From Roseiarcus sp036489975 (lineage in GTDB: Bacteria > Pseudomonadota > Alphaproteobacteria > Rhizobiales > Beijerinckiaceae): a stretch of 64,000 nt of DNA. The position numbers and the translations under genes were made by a program. The DNA is taken from contig DASXES010000071.1 in the NCBI GenBank assembly GCA_036489975.1, forward strand, positions 54,373-118,372, in the 5' to 3' direction. The notes under the pieces are model-generated. The model ran no database searches. It was not told the DNA's origin and saw nothing but the letters and a program-made list of their open reading frames with translations. This document shows positions 1 to 11,659 of this stretch, in pieces; the stretch's first letter is position 1; every line of letters starts with the position of its first letter.

Positions 1-194
1 CGGCTGCCGATCTTGACGACGCCGGACGTAATGCTCTCGAGCCCCGCGATCATGCGCAGCAGCGTCGACTTGCCGCAGCCCGACGGGCCGACCAGGACAA
101 CGAAGTCGCCATCCTCGATGTCGAGGGAAATGCTGTGAATCACCTCATGCGCGCCATAGCTCTTGCGAACATCGACCACGTTGATTGACGCCAT
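1..194 (-). CDS. ABC transporter ATP-binding protein (CUT1 sugar type), N-terminal part
   Basis: This is the first ~64 residues of an ATP-hydrolysing subunit of an importer; the rest lies beyond the left edge. The start ATG is at 192-194 on the minus strand. A Walker A motif GPSGCGKST sits at residues 36-44 and is followed by LLRMIAGLE. Both the N-terminal strand pattern (SINVVDVRKSYGAHEVIH) and the Walker A context are typical of the MalK/UgpC-like ATPases of CUT1 carbohydrate or glycerol-phosphate importers; that subfamily call is inferred from a short stretch. It is transcribed away from the amidohydrolase at 389, so the two may share a divergent control region at 195-388, where I see no clear operator. 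Family call is firm, substrate unknown. Confidence 0.85.
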   Translation of the reverse strand, partial: MASINVVDVRKSYGAHEVIHSISLDIEDGDFVVLVGPSGCGKSTLLRMIAGLESITSGVVKIGS

Positions 195-388
195 GCAAAT
201 GCTCCAACATTCTCCCGCAGCGATCGCGGTCCTATACGGGAATCACCGACTTCTCAAAGGGTATCCCCTTAACTTCCGTGCGACAGCCTTGCGGATTGAC
301 CCCGGGCGCCGTCATCATGGCGCGCGATTTGACGTTTGAGAAGCTCCGATGACGGCGGAGCGACTCCGGTTCGTGAAAGGCGATCTTG

Positions 389-1516
389 ATGCAGCTTGAT
401 CTGGTTCTGCGAGGGGGCCGAGTTATCGATCCGTCCCAAGGAATCGACACGGTGACGGATGTCGGCTTCCAGAATGGGCGCATCGCGGGAATTGGGGCCG
501 AGCTTTCCGGCGCCGAGGTCAGGGACGTCAGCGGCCTTATCGTCACGCCTGGCCTCATCGACCTCCATACCCATGTCTATTGGGGCGGCACTTCGCTCGG
601 CGTCGACCCTCTCCGTCTGGCGCGCGGCGGATGCACGACGCTCGTCGACGCCGGCAGCGCGGGGCCGGGCAATTATCCCGGATTCCTGGAGCATGTTATC
701 CGCCCATCGGCTCCGGTGCGGGTCCTCGCTTATCTCAACGTATCGTTCGCCGGGATCTACGGGTTCGCACGGCGCGTCATGGTTGGCGAAAGCGGAGACC
801 TCAGGCTGATGGCGCCGGCGGAAGCGGTCGAGGTCACAAACGCCAATCGCGACACGATCGTTGGCATCAAGGTTCGCGTCGGACTGCACGCTTCCCAATA
901 CTCCGGCTTCGTCCCGCTCGACATCGCGCGCCAGGCGGCGGAAGAGCTCGGCCTGCCGATGATGGTTCACCTCGACCATCCTCCGCCGACGCTCGAGGAC
1001 GTTCTGGCCCGCCTGCGGCCAGGCGACGTTCTGACCCATTGCTTCCGTCCGTTCCCGAACAATCCGGCGACCGCCGAGGGCGGCGTTCGCGAAGTGGTGA
1101 TCGAGGCGCGCAAGCGGGGCATTCTTTTCGATATCGGCCACGGCATGGGATCCTTCGCGTTCAAGACCGCCCGGACGATGGCGGCCAACGGCTTCGCGCC
1201 GGACTGCATATCGAGCGACGTCCATGCTCTGTGCATTGACGGTCCCGCTTTCGATCTTCTCACCACAATGTCGAAATTCCTCTGCCTTGGCATGAAGCTC
1301 GACGACGTCCTGAGGGCGGCGACGGCTGCGCCAGCCAAGGCTATGCGGCGCAGCGACCTCGGCAGCCTGAGGCCCGGGGGGGTGGGCGAAGCCTCGATCC
1401 TCGAACTGAGACAAGGCAAGTTCGACTATGTCGACGTGGTCGGCGAGCGAATGACCGGCGACTGGCGCCTGGAGCCGCGCGGAATTGTGCTGAACGGACA
1501 ATTGTGGAATGGCTGA
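389..1516 (+). CDS. dihydroorotase-like amidohydrolase/deacetylase
   Basis: A metal-dependent amidohydrolase of the cyclic-amidase/deacetylase group (375 aa). The metal ligands of the superfamily are all visible: HTH (H60, H62) after strand 1, a lysine likely to be carbamylated in GIKVRVG (K161), H194 in MVHLDH, H217 in LTHC, and the C-terminal aspartate D277 in SSDVHA. Proteins of this group hydrolyse ring amides or N-acyl groups; the true substrate cannot be read from sequence. ATG 389 is preceded by GAAAGG eight bases upstream; an in-frame TTG at 386 is the alternative. The next gene (RidA-like) begins about 40 bases after the stop, suggesting co-transcription. The location beside a D-amino-acid-type PLP enzyme and an ArgE-like deacylase suggests a role in catabolism of acylated or cyclic amino-acid derivatives (inference). 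Confidence 0.85.
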   Translation: MQLDLVLRGGRVIDPSQGIDTVTDVGFQNGRIAGIGAELSGAEVRDVSGLIVTPGLIDLHTHVYWGGTSLGVDPLRLARGGCTTLVDAGSAGPGNYPGFLEHVIRPSAPVRVLAYLNVSFAGIYGFARRVMVGESGDLRLMAPAEAVEVTNANRDTIVGIKVRVGLHASQYSGFVPLDIARQAAEELGLPMMVHLDHPPPTLEDVLARLRPGDVLTHCFRPFPNNPATAEGGVREVVIEARKRGILFDIGHGMGSFAFKTARTMAANGFAPDCISSDVHALCIDGPAFDLLTTMSKFLCLGMKLDDVLRAATAAPAKAMRRSDLGSLRPGGVGEASILELRQGKFDYVDVVGERMTGDWRLEPRGIVLNGQLWNG

Positions 1517-1554
1517 CGCGACCGCCGACAACCTCACTTTCGGATGATTCTTTC

Positions 1555-2025
1555 ATGAGCAACCCGACGCCCGAAGAGAAGCTTGCCGCTCTCGGCCTGA
1601 CATTGCCCGCGGTCCCGACGCCGATGGCCAATTATGTCCCCTATCGCTGGGCGGGCAATCTCCTGTTCCTTTCGGGCCAGGGACCGAAGAAGCCCGATGG
1701 AACGTTCGAGGTCGGGCGGCTTGGCAAGACCGCCTCGGTCGATGACGGCTACCGGGCGGCGCGCCTCACCGGCCTGCAGTTGCTGGCGGCGGCGAAGTCG
1801 GCGATCGGCGAGCTCTCGCGCATCGAGGCGGTGGTGAAGCTCCTCGGCATGGTCAACGCCGAGCCCGACTTCGGCGATCACCCCAAGGTCATCAACGGCT
1901 GCTCGGACCTGTTCGTCGAGACGCTTGGCGACGCCGGCCGCCACGCCCGCTCGGCCGTCGGCATGGGCTCGCTTCCCAACGGCATCATGGTCGAGATCGA
2001 AGCCATTCTCCTGATCCGGTCCTGA
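1555..2025 (+). CDS. RidA family protein (YjgF/YER057c/UK114)
   Basis: A 156-residue member of the RidA superfamily. Classical RidA hydrolyses reactive enamine/imine intermediates released by PLP enzymes; divergent paralogues act on pathway-specific intermediates. The sequence opens with MSNPTPEEKLAALG and carries the core features YRWAGNLLFLSGQGP, an NG..DLF stretch and RSAVGMGSLP near the C-terminus, where RidA proteins place the arginine that binds the substrate carboxylate. This is the longer subgroup, not the ~130-aa housekeeping RidA. I choose ATG 1555 because homologous openings fit it; an in-frame ATG at 1504 would overlap the upstream gene. It probably shares a transcript with the amidohydrolase and lies close to a PLP enzyme at 3211-4278, consistent with quenching its enamine product (inference). 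Confidence 0.87.
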   Translation: MSNPTPEEKLAALGLTLPAVPTPMANYVPYRWAGNLLFLSGQGPKKPDGTFEVGRLGKTASVDDGYRAARLTGLQLLAAAKSAIGELSRIEAVVKLLGMVNAEPDFGDHPKVINGCSDLFVETLGDAGRHARSAVGMGSLPNGIMVEIEAILLIRS

Positions 2026-2047
2026 GAGGAAGCCGCCGCGCCGCGCC

Positions 2048-3214
2048 TCACGACTGCATCATCGCGACCGCAATATCGCGATAGATGAGCGCGGCGCGGG
2101 CGAGATCGTCCTTCGGCACATATTCGTCGGGCTGGTGCGCGACGTCGAGCGAACCGGGCCCAAGCACAATGCCGACGGCGCCGACGTCGTGAAAATGAAC
2201 GAGGTCGCATCCGCCGGTCAGACCGCCGGGCTGCGGAAAGGTCACCCCATGCGCGCGGGAGATGGCGACTGCATTGGTGACGAGCGGATCATCGAGCGCG
2301 GTTTCCGTCGATCCGGCCCTTGCGCGGATCGCCGCGATCTCGGCTTCGACGCCATGCTCACGCTTGGCGCGCGTCAGCAGAGCCTGCAAATCGTCCAGCG
2401 CGGCGTCGAGCGTCTCGCCTGGCAGGAGCCGCCGGTCGAGCACCATTTCGCAAGTCTCCGGGATCACGTTGTCGCCAATTCCGCCCGCGATACGGGTGAC
2501 GGACAGGCTGGCGTGGCCGACCAGCGGATGGTTGAGCGCCCTCAGTTCGCGATCGCGCGCATCGAAGATCGACGTGAGCCGGCTTGCGGCGAGAATCGCA
2601 TTGACGCCAAGCTCCGGGCGGCCGGAATGCGCCGCTTTGCCTTTGGCGCGGATGAGCGGCCGCAGGCAGCCTTTATGCGCCGCGAAGACCGCATTGTTGG
2701 TCGGCTCGCCGATCACGATCCAGTCGGGCTTGGGCTGCTGCTCTGCGAGAGCGCGCGAGCCGCCGCCGTTGATCTCCTCGTCCGCGACGAACATCAGGAC
2801 CAGCGTTCCGCCCCACGAGCCGCGCTGCGAGGCGAGCAGGCGGCCCGCCTCGACCATGGCCACGACAGGCCCCTTGGCGTCACAGGCGCCCCGGCCGAAG
2901 AGCTTGCCGTCGCGCTCCGTCAGCCGAAACGGATCGCTGCTCCAGCCGCCGCCGGTGGGAACCGTGTCCATATGCGAGTTGAAGGCGAATGAGGGGCCAG
3001 CGCCGTTGTCGATGCGCCCGACGACATTGGCCCGGCCTTCCGAGAGCGGACGAATCTCCGTGGCGAAGCCGATTGCTTCGAGTTCGGAGGCAAGCAGCGC
3101 GGCGGCCTCGGTCTCCCGTCCCGGCGGGTTCTGCGTGTCGATGGCGACGAGCCGCTCGAGCAAACGAGCAAGGCGCTCCGTGTCGGGCGCGGGTTCGAGT
3201 TCTGCAAGGCTCAC
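2048..3214 (-). CDS. ArgE/DapE-family M20 deacylase (acetylornithine deacetylase-like)
   Basis: A 388-aa zinc-dependent M20 peptidase-family enzyme that hydrolyses N-acyl amino acids. Visible motifs are the metal ligand H81 with catalytic D83 (NSHMDTVP), the bridging D112 (GRGACDAKG), the ADEE pair near 145-148 where the general base lies, and the mid-region dimerisation segment including AAHSGRPELG. A late H in the C-terminal VAHQPDEYV matches the last metal ligand. The opening RLVAIDTQNPPGRE resembles ArgE proteins. It is unlikely to be the biosynthetic ArgE, since its gene overlaps by four bases (ATGA, 3211-3214) the PLP enzyme upstream in the same operon, so a catabolic deacylation supplying that enzyme is more plausible (inference). 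It converges with the RidA-like gene. Confidence 0.85.
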   Translation of the reverse strand: MSLAELEPAPDTERLARLLERLVAIDTQNPPGRETEAAALLASELEAIGFATEIRPLSEGRANVVGRIDNGAGPSFAFNSHMDTVPTGGGWSSDPFRLTERDGKLFGRGACDAKGPVVAMVEAGRLLASQRGSWGGTLVLMFVADEEINGGGSRALAEQQPKPDWIVIGEPTNNAVFAAHKGCLRPLIRAKGKAAHSGRPELGVNAILAASRLTSIFDARDRELRALNHPLVGHASLSVTRIAGGIGDNVIPETCEMVLDRRLLPGETLDAALDDLQALLTRAKREHGVEAEIAAIRARAGSTETALDDPLVTNAVAISRAHGVTFPQPGGLTGGCDLVHFHDVGAVGIVLGPGSLDVAHQPDEYVPKDDLARAALIYRDIAVAMMQS

Positions 3215-4278
3215 TGCACTTTGCCTCTCGCCGCGACTTCGTAGAAGGTTTCGACGCGCCCCTGCCGGGCGGCATAGATCCGGTCGAACAGGTTGGTCAC
3301 CACGCAGACATGGTTGGGGACAATCGTGACAAGCTCGCCGATCTTGGGCTCCTGAGAGCCCGGGGGGCTGCGCACATGTCCGTGCTCTTCGCTAAGCCCG
3401 TAGATCTCCCAGTCGGGATGCTCGAGGATTCGGCCATGCCCCTTCAGTCCGAGCAGGTCCGACGACAGGGCCTTCGATCCGGCGTCGATGACGCAGCGGT
3501 CCGGCGCTGCGTGCGACACGACCCTCGCGTGCACCTTCAGCGCGCAATCGGCCAACGCGCCGTAGCTCTGGATCTCGACCAGGGACCGGTCGCTGTAGAT
3601 GTAGGTTCCAGGCCGGTGCTCCGTCGCGACCGTCACCTCATGGGCGCGGTAGAGATCGGGCGTTCCGCCAGAGCTGACGGTCTCGACGGCGAGCCCGGCG
3701 CGCGTGCAGAGATCGACCGCCTCGGTCAGCCAGGCGTTGGTCTTCGCCGCGGCGTTCTTGGGCGGATAGGTCATCAGCCCCTTGAATTTGAGGCCAGGCG
3801 CGTGATCGATCGCCTGCGCCAGCGTGACGGCTCGGGCTGGCGAGGTCACGCCGCAACGCTCGGCGCCCGTATCGCATTCGACAAGCACCGGCAGTTCGAG
3901 ACCGGCGCGCGTCATGGCGGACGACAGGCCTTCGACCGTTTCCTTCGAGTCGGCGACGACCTTGATGTCGGCGCGGCGGGCGAGCGCCACAAGGCGATCG
4001 AGCTTGCTCTGGCCGATCAGGTTGTAGGTCAGGAGGATGTCGGCGATGCCGGCGTCGACCATGACCTCGGCCTCGCCGAGCTTCTGGCAATTGATTCCCT
4101 TCGCGCCGAGCCTGATCTGCAAATGAGCGAATTCAGGAATCTTGTGGGTCTTGATGTGCGGGCGAAGGCTCAAGCCGTGACGGTCGAGATAGGTCTGGCA
4201 CCGCCTGAGATTGTTCTCCATCGCGTCGAGATCGACCACCGCGCAAGGCGTATCCAAATCCTGGACCAGCAACTTCAT
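3211..4278 (-). CDS. D-threonine aldolase / D-serine dehydratase-like PLP enzyme
   Basis: A 355-aa fold-type III PLP enzyme of the alanine-racemase-like barrel family that includes metal-dependent D-threonine aldolases, D-threo-3-hydroxyaspartate dehydratases and eukaryotic-type D-serine dehydratases. The N-terminus has LDTPCAVVDLDAMENN and RPHIKTHK (residues 39-46) where the PLP lysine lies; the metal site near the C-terminus is PNHVCVV, with H323 and C325 forming the H-x-C zinc motif characteristic of this family. VECDTGAERCGV lies mid-barrel. The product of a dehydratase activity would be an enamine, matching the RidA-like neighbour. Which D-hydroxy-amino acid is used is unknown. It is the first gene of a two-gene minus-strand operon and is divergent from the amidohydrolase at 4490; about 210 bases between them hold no recognisable operator. 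Confidence 0.85.
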   Translation of the reverse strand: MKLLVQDLDTPCAVVDLDAMENNLRRCQTYLDRHGLSLRPHIKTHKIPEFAHLQIRLGAKGINCQKLGEAEVMVDAGIADILLTYNLIGQSKLDRLVALARRADIKVVADSKETVEGLSSAMTRAGLELPVLVECDTGAERCGVTSPARAVTLAQAIDHAPGLKFKGLMTYPPKNAAAKTNAWLTEAVDLCTRAGLAVETVSSGGTPDLYRAHEVTVATEHRPGTYIYSDRSLVEIQSYGALADCALKVHARVVSHAAPDRCVIDAGSKALSSDLLGLKGHGRILEHPDWEIYGLSEEHGHVRSPPGSQEPKIGELVTIVPNHVCVVTNLFDRIYAARQGRVETFYEVAARGKVQ

Positions 4279-4489
4279 GACTCCTTCGATCGCGGACGAC
4301 TTTCTCGGCGGGGCCCGGTCGCCGCGCGATCGACTGCAGGGCGTGACGTTACCGGTCCACGTTTCGCCAAGTCAACGCGCCGGTCATTTGGCGGGCAAGT
4401 TCGAACAGAGCTAGACAATCGCCGGCGGAGAGCGCGGCGGGGGTGAAATACTGACGCCGCGAACACGCCTGAACGATGGAGCTTTGAAG

Positions 4490-5428
4490 GTGTCCGGACT
4501 GTATCGCGGACCGATCATCGACGCGCATTGCCATCTTTGGGATCTCGGCATGGACCGGCATCCCTGGCTTCGCCCGGTCGGAGGCGCGATCCAGGCGTTG
4601 GGCGATCTCGGCCCCATACGGCGAAACTATCTCGTCGACGACTACCGGCGTGACGCGGCGAACCAGAATGTCGTCGCCTCCGTGCACATAGAGGCCGCCT
4701 GGGACCGGGCCGACGATCCGCTCGCTGAGATCCGCTGGCTCGAGACGCTCGACAAGTCGTCAGGCGTCGCCATCCGCTACATCGGCTTTGCCGATCTCAC
4801 GGCGCAGGACGCCGGCGCTGCGCTCGACCGTCTGTCCGGGTTCAAGCGCTGCGTCGGCGTCCGCCAGATGCTGAGCTGGCATCCGGCCGAGCCGGCCAGA
4901 TCCTTCGCGCCCAGGCCGGGCATTGCGGATGAAGCAGATTTTCGCCGCGGCGTCGCACGGCTCGCCCGCCATGACCAGCTCCTCGAGCTGATGCTTTATC
5001 CTTACCAGGCCGAGGAGGTCGCCCGGCTGGCGCGCGCCTTCCCCAACCAGACTTTCATCGTCAACCATTGCGGCAGCCCGATCGATCGCGACCGCGACGG
5101 CATGGCGCGATGGCGGGAGAGCTTGAAGCTCATCGCCTCCGCGCCGAACGTCGTGATCAAGGTTTCCGCGCTGACCGCTTATGACCCGTCGCCGTCGCCG
5201 GAAAGCCTGCGCGAGGTCGCGCTTCATTGCATCGAATGCTTCGGCCCAGACAGGTCGATGTTCGGCAGCGATTTTCCGGTCGGGCGCTTATGGACGAGCT
5301 TCGATGCGATCTTCGACGGCTTCAAGGCGATGGTCAGCGATTTTTCGGGAACCGAGCAGGCCGCGCTTTTCCATGACAATGCGCGGCGCGTCTATCGCAT
5401 CGACGCGCTCTCAACCGCGGCGCCTTGA
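4490..5428 (+). CDS. amidohydrolase family 2 (PDC-lactonase-like TIM barrel)
   Basis: A 312-aa metal-dependent hydrolase of the Amidohydro_2 family, which includes 2-pyrone-4,6-dicarboxylate lactonase and related lactonases. Key features are IIDAHCHLWD (H13 and H15), the central FIVNHCGSPIDRD segment and the C-terminal MFGSDFPVGRL with the conserved metal-facing aspartate. GTG 4490 is preferred because GGAG at 4478-4481 is eight bases upstream; a TTG at 4484 in frame is only two bases from it. Such enzymes typically open a lactone or cyclic amide. It is followed within 60 bases by an unrecognised gene that is probably co-transcribed. Placement next to the PLP enzyme suggests a shared pathway, but nothing in the sequence names the substrate. 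Confidence 0.83.
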   Translation: MSGLYRGPIIDAHCHLWDLGMDRHPWLRPVGGAIQALGDLGPIRRNYLVDDYRRDAANQNVVASVHIEAAWDRADDPLAEIRWLETLDKSSGVAIRYIGFADLTAQDAGAALDRLSGFKRCVGVRQMLSWHPAEPARSFAPRPGIADEADFRRGVARLARHDQLLELMLYPYQAEEVARLARAFPNQTFIVNHCGSPIDRDRDGMARWRESLKLIASAPNVVIKVSALTAYDPSPSPESLREVALHCIECFGPDRSMFGSDFPVGRLWTSFDAIFDGFKAMVSDFSGTEQAALFHDNARRVYRIDALSTAAP

Positions 5429-5483
5429 CACGCCGCCTCGCGCTCAGCTTCGCTTAGCGGCGCGCTGGGTGGAAGGGACGAGA

Positions 5484-6655
5484 ATGCATCGGTCGATCTG
5501 GACATACGCCTGGGACCTTCTCGACATCGGCTACGACGCGGCGCTCGGAGAGATCCGCGATCGCGCCGGCGCGAACAGCGTCAGTCTCGCCACGTCCTAT
5601 CACGCCGGCCGCTTCGTCCAGCCGCGCAGCCCGAAGCGAAAGGTCTACTTTCCCGAGGACGGCACGATCTATTTTCACCCGGCGCCCGCGCGCTGGGAGG
5701 GGCTCAAGATCCAGCCCAAGGTCGCCGAGGTCATTGTTAAAGGCGGAGACGTGCTTCGCGAGCTGGTGCGCAGACGCGACGCGGGCGGACTGAAGGTCTG
5801 CTGCTGGACGGTCTGCCTGCACAACACCCGGCTCGGCATGCTGCATCCGGGCGCGGTGACGCTGAACGCGTTCGGCGATCCGAACTATTACAGCCTCTGC
5901 CCATCGAACCCGGACGCCCGCGCCTATGTCGGCGCCCTCGTCGAGGACCTGACCCATGCTTATCACCCCGATATCGTCGAGCTTGAGAGCCCGTCCTTCA
6001 TGGGATTCGCGCATGGCTACCACCATGACAAGGACGGCGTCGGCTTCACCGCGGAGGACGAGTTCGCCATGTCGCTCTGCTTCTGCGATAGCTGTTTGGC
6101 GCGCGCAAGGAAAGCCGACGCCGACGGCGAAGCGGCCCGCCTCATTGTCAAGCAATGGATCGTCGAGGCTTGCGAGCGGGAAGCGCCGAAGCCGCGCTTC
6201 CATGATTTTCCATCCGCCGGCGTCGAGGCTTTCCGCGCCTTCCCGGCGGTCTACGAATATCTCATCTGGCGCACAGAGCCGGTGACCAGCCTCGTCGCCG
6301 AGATCAAGGCGCGCGCGCATGTTTCAAGTCGCGTCGTCCTGATCGATGAGGGATCGCTCGGCGGTTGCGATCTCGAGGCGATCGGCAAGATCTGCGACGG
6401 CGCGATTCTTTGCGTCTATGGCCTGGGGGCGGAAGAGGGCGCGGCCGTGATCAAGCAGGGCCGGGCGGCGCTCGGGCCGGACAAGTTCCTCAGCGCTGGC
6501 TTTCGCCTGTTCAATGGCGAGACCGGCGGCGCCGAGGGCCTGACGACTCGCGTCGACGCCTGCGTCGAGGCCGGAGCGAATGCGCTCAATTTCTACAACT
6601 ACGGCCTCGTTCCGGCGCCGCGCCTCGACTGGATCGGCGCCGCCGTGAGCGGCCG

Positions 6656-6659
<4 letters not shown>
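5484..6659 (+). CDS. uncharacterised protein, TIM-barrel glycosidase-like
   Basis: I do not recognise this 391-aa protein as a named family. It starts at ATG 5484 with GGAAGGG six bases upstream; the longer upstream reading frame only shadows the previous gene. The opening MHRSIWTYAWDLLDIGYDA and alternating strand/helix pattern suggest a TIM barrel. Around residue 164 is VELESPSFMGF with an acidic pair at a strand end, and around 199 is CFCDSC. From memory, cysteine clusters of this CFCxxC kind follow such a strand in several TIM-barrel glycosidase-like families, so a sugar- or glycoside-acting role is possible but weakly supported. There is no signal peptide, so it is cytoplasmic. It lies 55 bases after the Amidohydro_2 gene, probably in one operon, and its last four bases overlap the convergent alaS. 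Confidence 0.7.
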
Positions 6660-9334
<2,675 letters not shown>

Positions 9335-9502
9335 GAACCAAGATCGCCTGAAATGGGGGGCCGCCCGGCGCGTTCTTAAAACAAGGTTGTCGAAAGCGCC
9401 AATGGCGGAGGGAGGACGCTCAATATGGGGACTGGCCGCGTCGCCGTCGAGGCTGCCCGCTCTGCCGCCCTGGCCGCGCGCAAGCGCCCGGCGCGAGGCC
9501 CT

Positions 9503-11062
9503 TCAGAGGAACACCTTGAACGCCGCCCACACCCCCTTCGGGTCCCACTGCCCTTGATAGACGGGCGGGGGCGGGGGCCCGCGCTTGACCAGCCGGTGGA
9601 CCGCCTCCCACGCCGAGCGCGTGGAATATTCGAACGTGAACGCGATGTCCTGCTCAAGCTCGACATATTGCCCCATAAGTCCGAGATTGGTCGCCCCCTC
9701 CGGAACCACCGGGGGCCTGTCGCCGCGCTTGCGCCGCAGCCAGATGTTGTTGACGTAGGGCAGGTTGCACGGAATGCAGATCGAGGATTTCAGGATCGCG
9801 TCCGATGTCTTGAACCGCACATGGTGCAGCAATTCCTTCAGGATCTCCTCGCCCGTGCATTCATGCATGGGCTTCTCGAACACATTGCCGTTGCGCTCGG
9901 GATAGAGCCCGTAGCCCCACAGCACGGACACGCCCGGCGGCTGCTCGAGGACTTCCGGCTGGTCGAAGATCGACAGCGAGATGACCCAGTTCGAATCCTT
10001 CAACGTCAGAAGCCCGCCGCTTCCCGGACCGCTGCGGGTGAGAGCGGTCATCTCATCGAGGATTTCCTTGCCTTTCGTCGTGATCGTGAACGTCACCCAG
10101 CGCGAGTCGGCGATCCGGTCGGCGCCGAAGAACGCATCCGGATTGCCGAAGCCCTTGTGCCTCTCAGCCAACTGCTTCCACAACGCCCATGACCGCCCGG
10201 GACGGGGCGCCGCGGGCGGCGCGGCCGTCATCGATCCGGTCGAAATGTCGGCCGCCTGCGAGCCGGTCGTCACCAGCACGATGTCTTCGGGCGAGACGTC
10301 GATGGAGGCCGCGGCGCCACCCCGTTCGTAGTCCAGCCGGTTGACGGTCAGGCGACCCGGCGAGGAATCGAAGCCAATGTCTCGCACGAGGGCGCCGGTG
10401 ACGAAGTTCACGTCGCGCTGTCTGAGCCAGGCGACCAGGGGTTTGACGAAGGCTTCGTGCTGGTTGAATTGCGAGCGCAGGACATGCGCCATGCTTGACA
10501 GGTCGGGGAACAGGTAGACGAACCGGTTCATGTAGCGGCGGAACTCGATCAGGCTGTGCTGCGGCAGCGAGCCCATGATCGTCGACCACAAGAGCCAGAA
10601 TTCCGTGTCGAAGAAAGGCTTGGGAAAGAACTCCTCGATGCGCCGCCCGTCCAGTCTGTCTTCCGAGGTCAGCGAGAGCCTGGCGAGGGCGAGGCCGTCG
10701 CTGAGGCTCAAGCCGTAACGCGGGCCCCGTACGGGACGGAGCTCACGATCGACAATATGGGTCTGATCGACGAACGGATGCTCATTATTGAAGGTGAAGA
10801 ATTGTTCGGCGACGGAAATGTTGGGGTAGCCCAGGGTCGGGATGGTCGCCAGGAGGTCGAAAGCGCAGCGGAATTCCTTGTCGAACACGGAGCCGGGGAG
10901 GTTGTAGCCGCTCTCAGCGTCGCCCTCGAGAAAGTAGCCGCCGCCGAGCTTGTCGTCAGCTTCGTAGATGGTGATGTCCTGGCCGGGCGCGCCGGCGTTC
11001 CGGATGAGCAGCGCGGCCGCTGCGAGACCCGCAAATCCGCCGCCGACGATATGCGCCTTCAT
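9503..11062 (-). CDS. oleate hydratase (myosin-cross-reactive-antigen family)
   Basis: A 519-aa FAD-dependent fatty acid hydratase, which adds water across the cis-9 double bond of unsaturated fatty acids to give 10-hydroxy acids. It starts at ATG 11060-11062, directly preceded by a strong GGAGGGG ribosome site; an upstream in-frame TTG would place that site inside the gene. The N-terminus has the FAD-binding GGGFAGLAAAALL motif followed by YEADDKLGGGYFL. Family features include YNLPGSVFDKEFRCAFDLL, the LFPDLSSMAHVLRSQFNQ region and PMHECTGEEILKELLHH near the C-terminus. It is somewhat shorter than many family members (550-650 aa). It stands alone on the minus strand upstream of alaS. It may detoxify unsaturated fatty acids or modify lipids (inference from the family). 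Confidence 0.9.
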   Translation of the reverse strand: MKAHIVGGGFAGLAAAALLIRNAGAPGQDITIYEADDKLGGGYFLEGDAESGYNLPGSVFDKEFRCAFDLLATIPTLGYPNISVAEQFFTFNNEHPFVDQTHIVDRELRPVRGPRYGLSLSDGLALARLSLTSEDRLDGRRIEEFFPKPFFDTEFWLLWSTIMGSLPQHSLIEFRRYMNRFVYLFPDLSSMAHVLRSQFNQHEAFVKPLVAWLRQRDVNFVTGALVRDIGFDSSPGRLTVNRLDYERGGAAASIDVSPEDIVLVTTGSQAADISTGSMTAAPPAAPRPGRSWALWKQLAERHKGFGNPDAFFGADRIADSRWVTFTITTKGKEILDEMTALTRSGPGSGGLLTLKDSNWVISLSIFDQPEVLEQPPGVSVLWGYGLYPERNGNVFEKPMHECTGEEILKELLHHVRFKTSDAILKSSICIPCNLPYVNNIWLRRKRGDRPPVVPEGATNLGLMGQYVELEQDIAFTFEYSTRSAWEAVHRLVKRGPPPPPVYQGQWDPKGVWAAFKVFL

Positions 11063-11301
11063 GGCCCCCTCCTTCAATATTGGCTTGCCTCAAAACAGAT
11101 TTCTCGACGCCCGCCCGCATGCCTCCGGGCCGCCCGGAACGGGCGAGGCTCAAAATGAACGCGCCATGATACGCGAGTTCCGCCTCGCGCGCCGCATGAA
11201 ACCGACATGGCGGGCCCCGGCCAAGAGGGGTTGAGCTGTCGAATTGGGCTCTCGTAGCGCTGGCTGTCGGTGGGTTGCGGATGAGGGTGGTGGATTTACA
11301 G

Positions 11302-11434
11302 ATTACGGTGACAGTTTACTCAACCCCCAATTCAAAGCATTTTTCTCGCCGGCGATCCCCAGACGCGCCCCTGCGAGCGGCGCTATTAGAGAGGACGAGG
11401 CGGCATTGGGGGTTAAGTAAACTGTCACCGTAAT
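11302..11434. mobile_element. MITE-like element with 30-bp terminal inverted repeats
   Basis: The outer 30 bases at 11302-11331 (beginning ATTACGGTGACAGTTTACT) and 11405-11434 are inverted copies with one mismatch (C at 11321 against T in the reverse complement of the right end). The 73-base interior has no reading frame for a transposase. Long nearly perfect terminal repeats around a short non-coding core fit a miniature inverted-repeat transposable element or an internally deleted insertion sequence. I see no target-site duplication in the bases just outside the ends. The ends could alternatively form a cruciform or a long RNA hairpin of REP type. Confidence 0.6.
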
Positions 11435-11659
11435 GGCCACCCGCAATAGCCACCGCAATGGCCGGGACGAGCCAGTCATGACGCTTTCAGGAGCAGCTCC
11501 GCCCTCCCGCCGTCCAAGACCGGCCGACCAATCCCCGACGGCATAAAAGCGCAAATCATTCTTGCCAAAACCAGAAGTAGTGGCCATAGTAATTCAAATG
11601 GTCAGAATGAAACCCTCGCTGGGGGCAGGGTCCGCAAAGGCGGGCGCGGGGCTCACGGC

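Noticed and set aside
269..1537. Long minus-strand frame opposite the amidohydrolase
   Set aside because: Its residues are the Arg/Ala/Gly/Asp-rich type produced by the reverse frame of a high-GC gene, while the plus strand shows complete catalytic motifs.
11302..11434. Complete insertion sequence
   Set aside because: The element is far too short and has no transposase frame, so only a MITE-like or deleted element is claimed.
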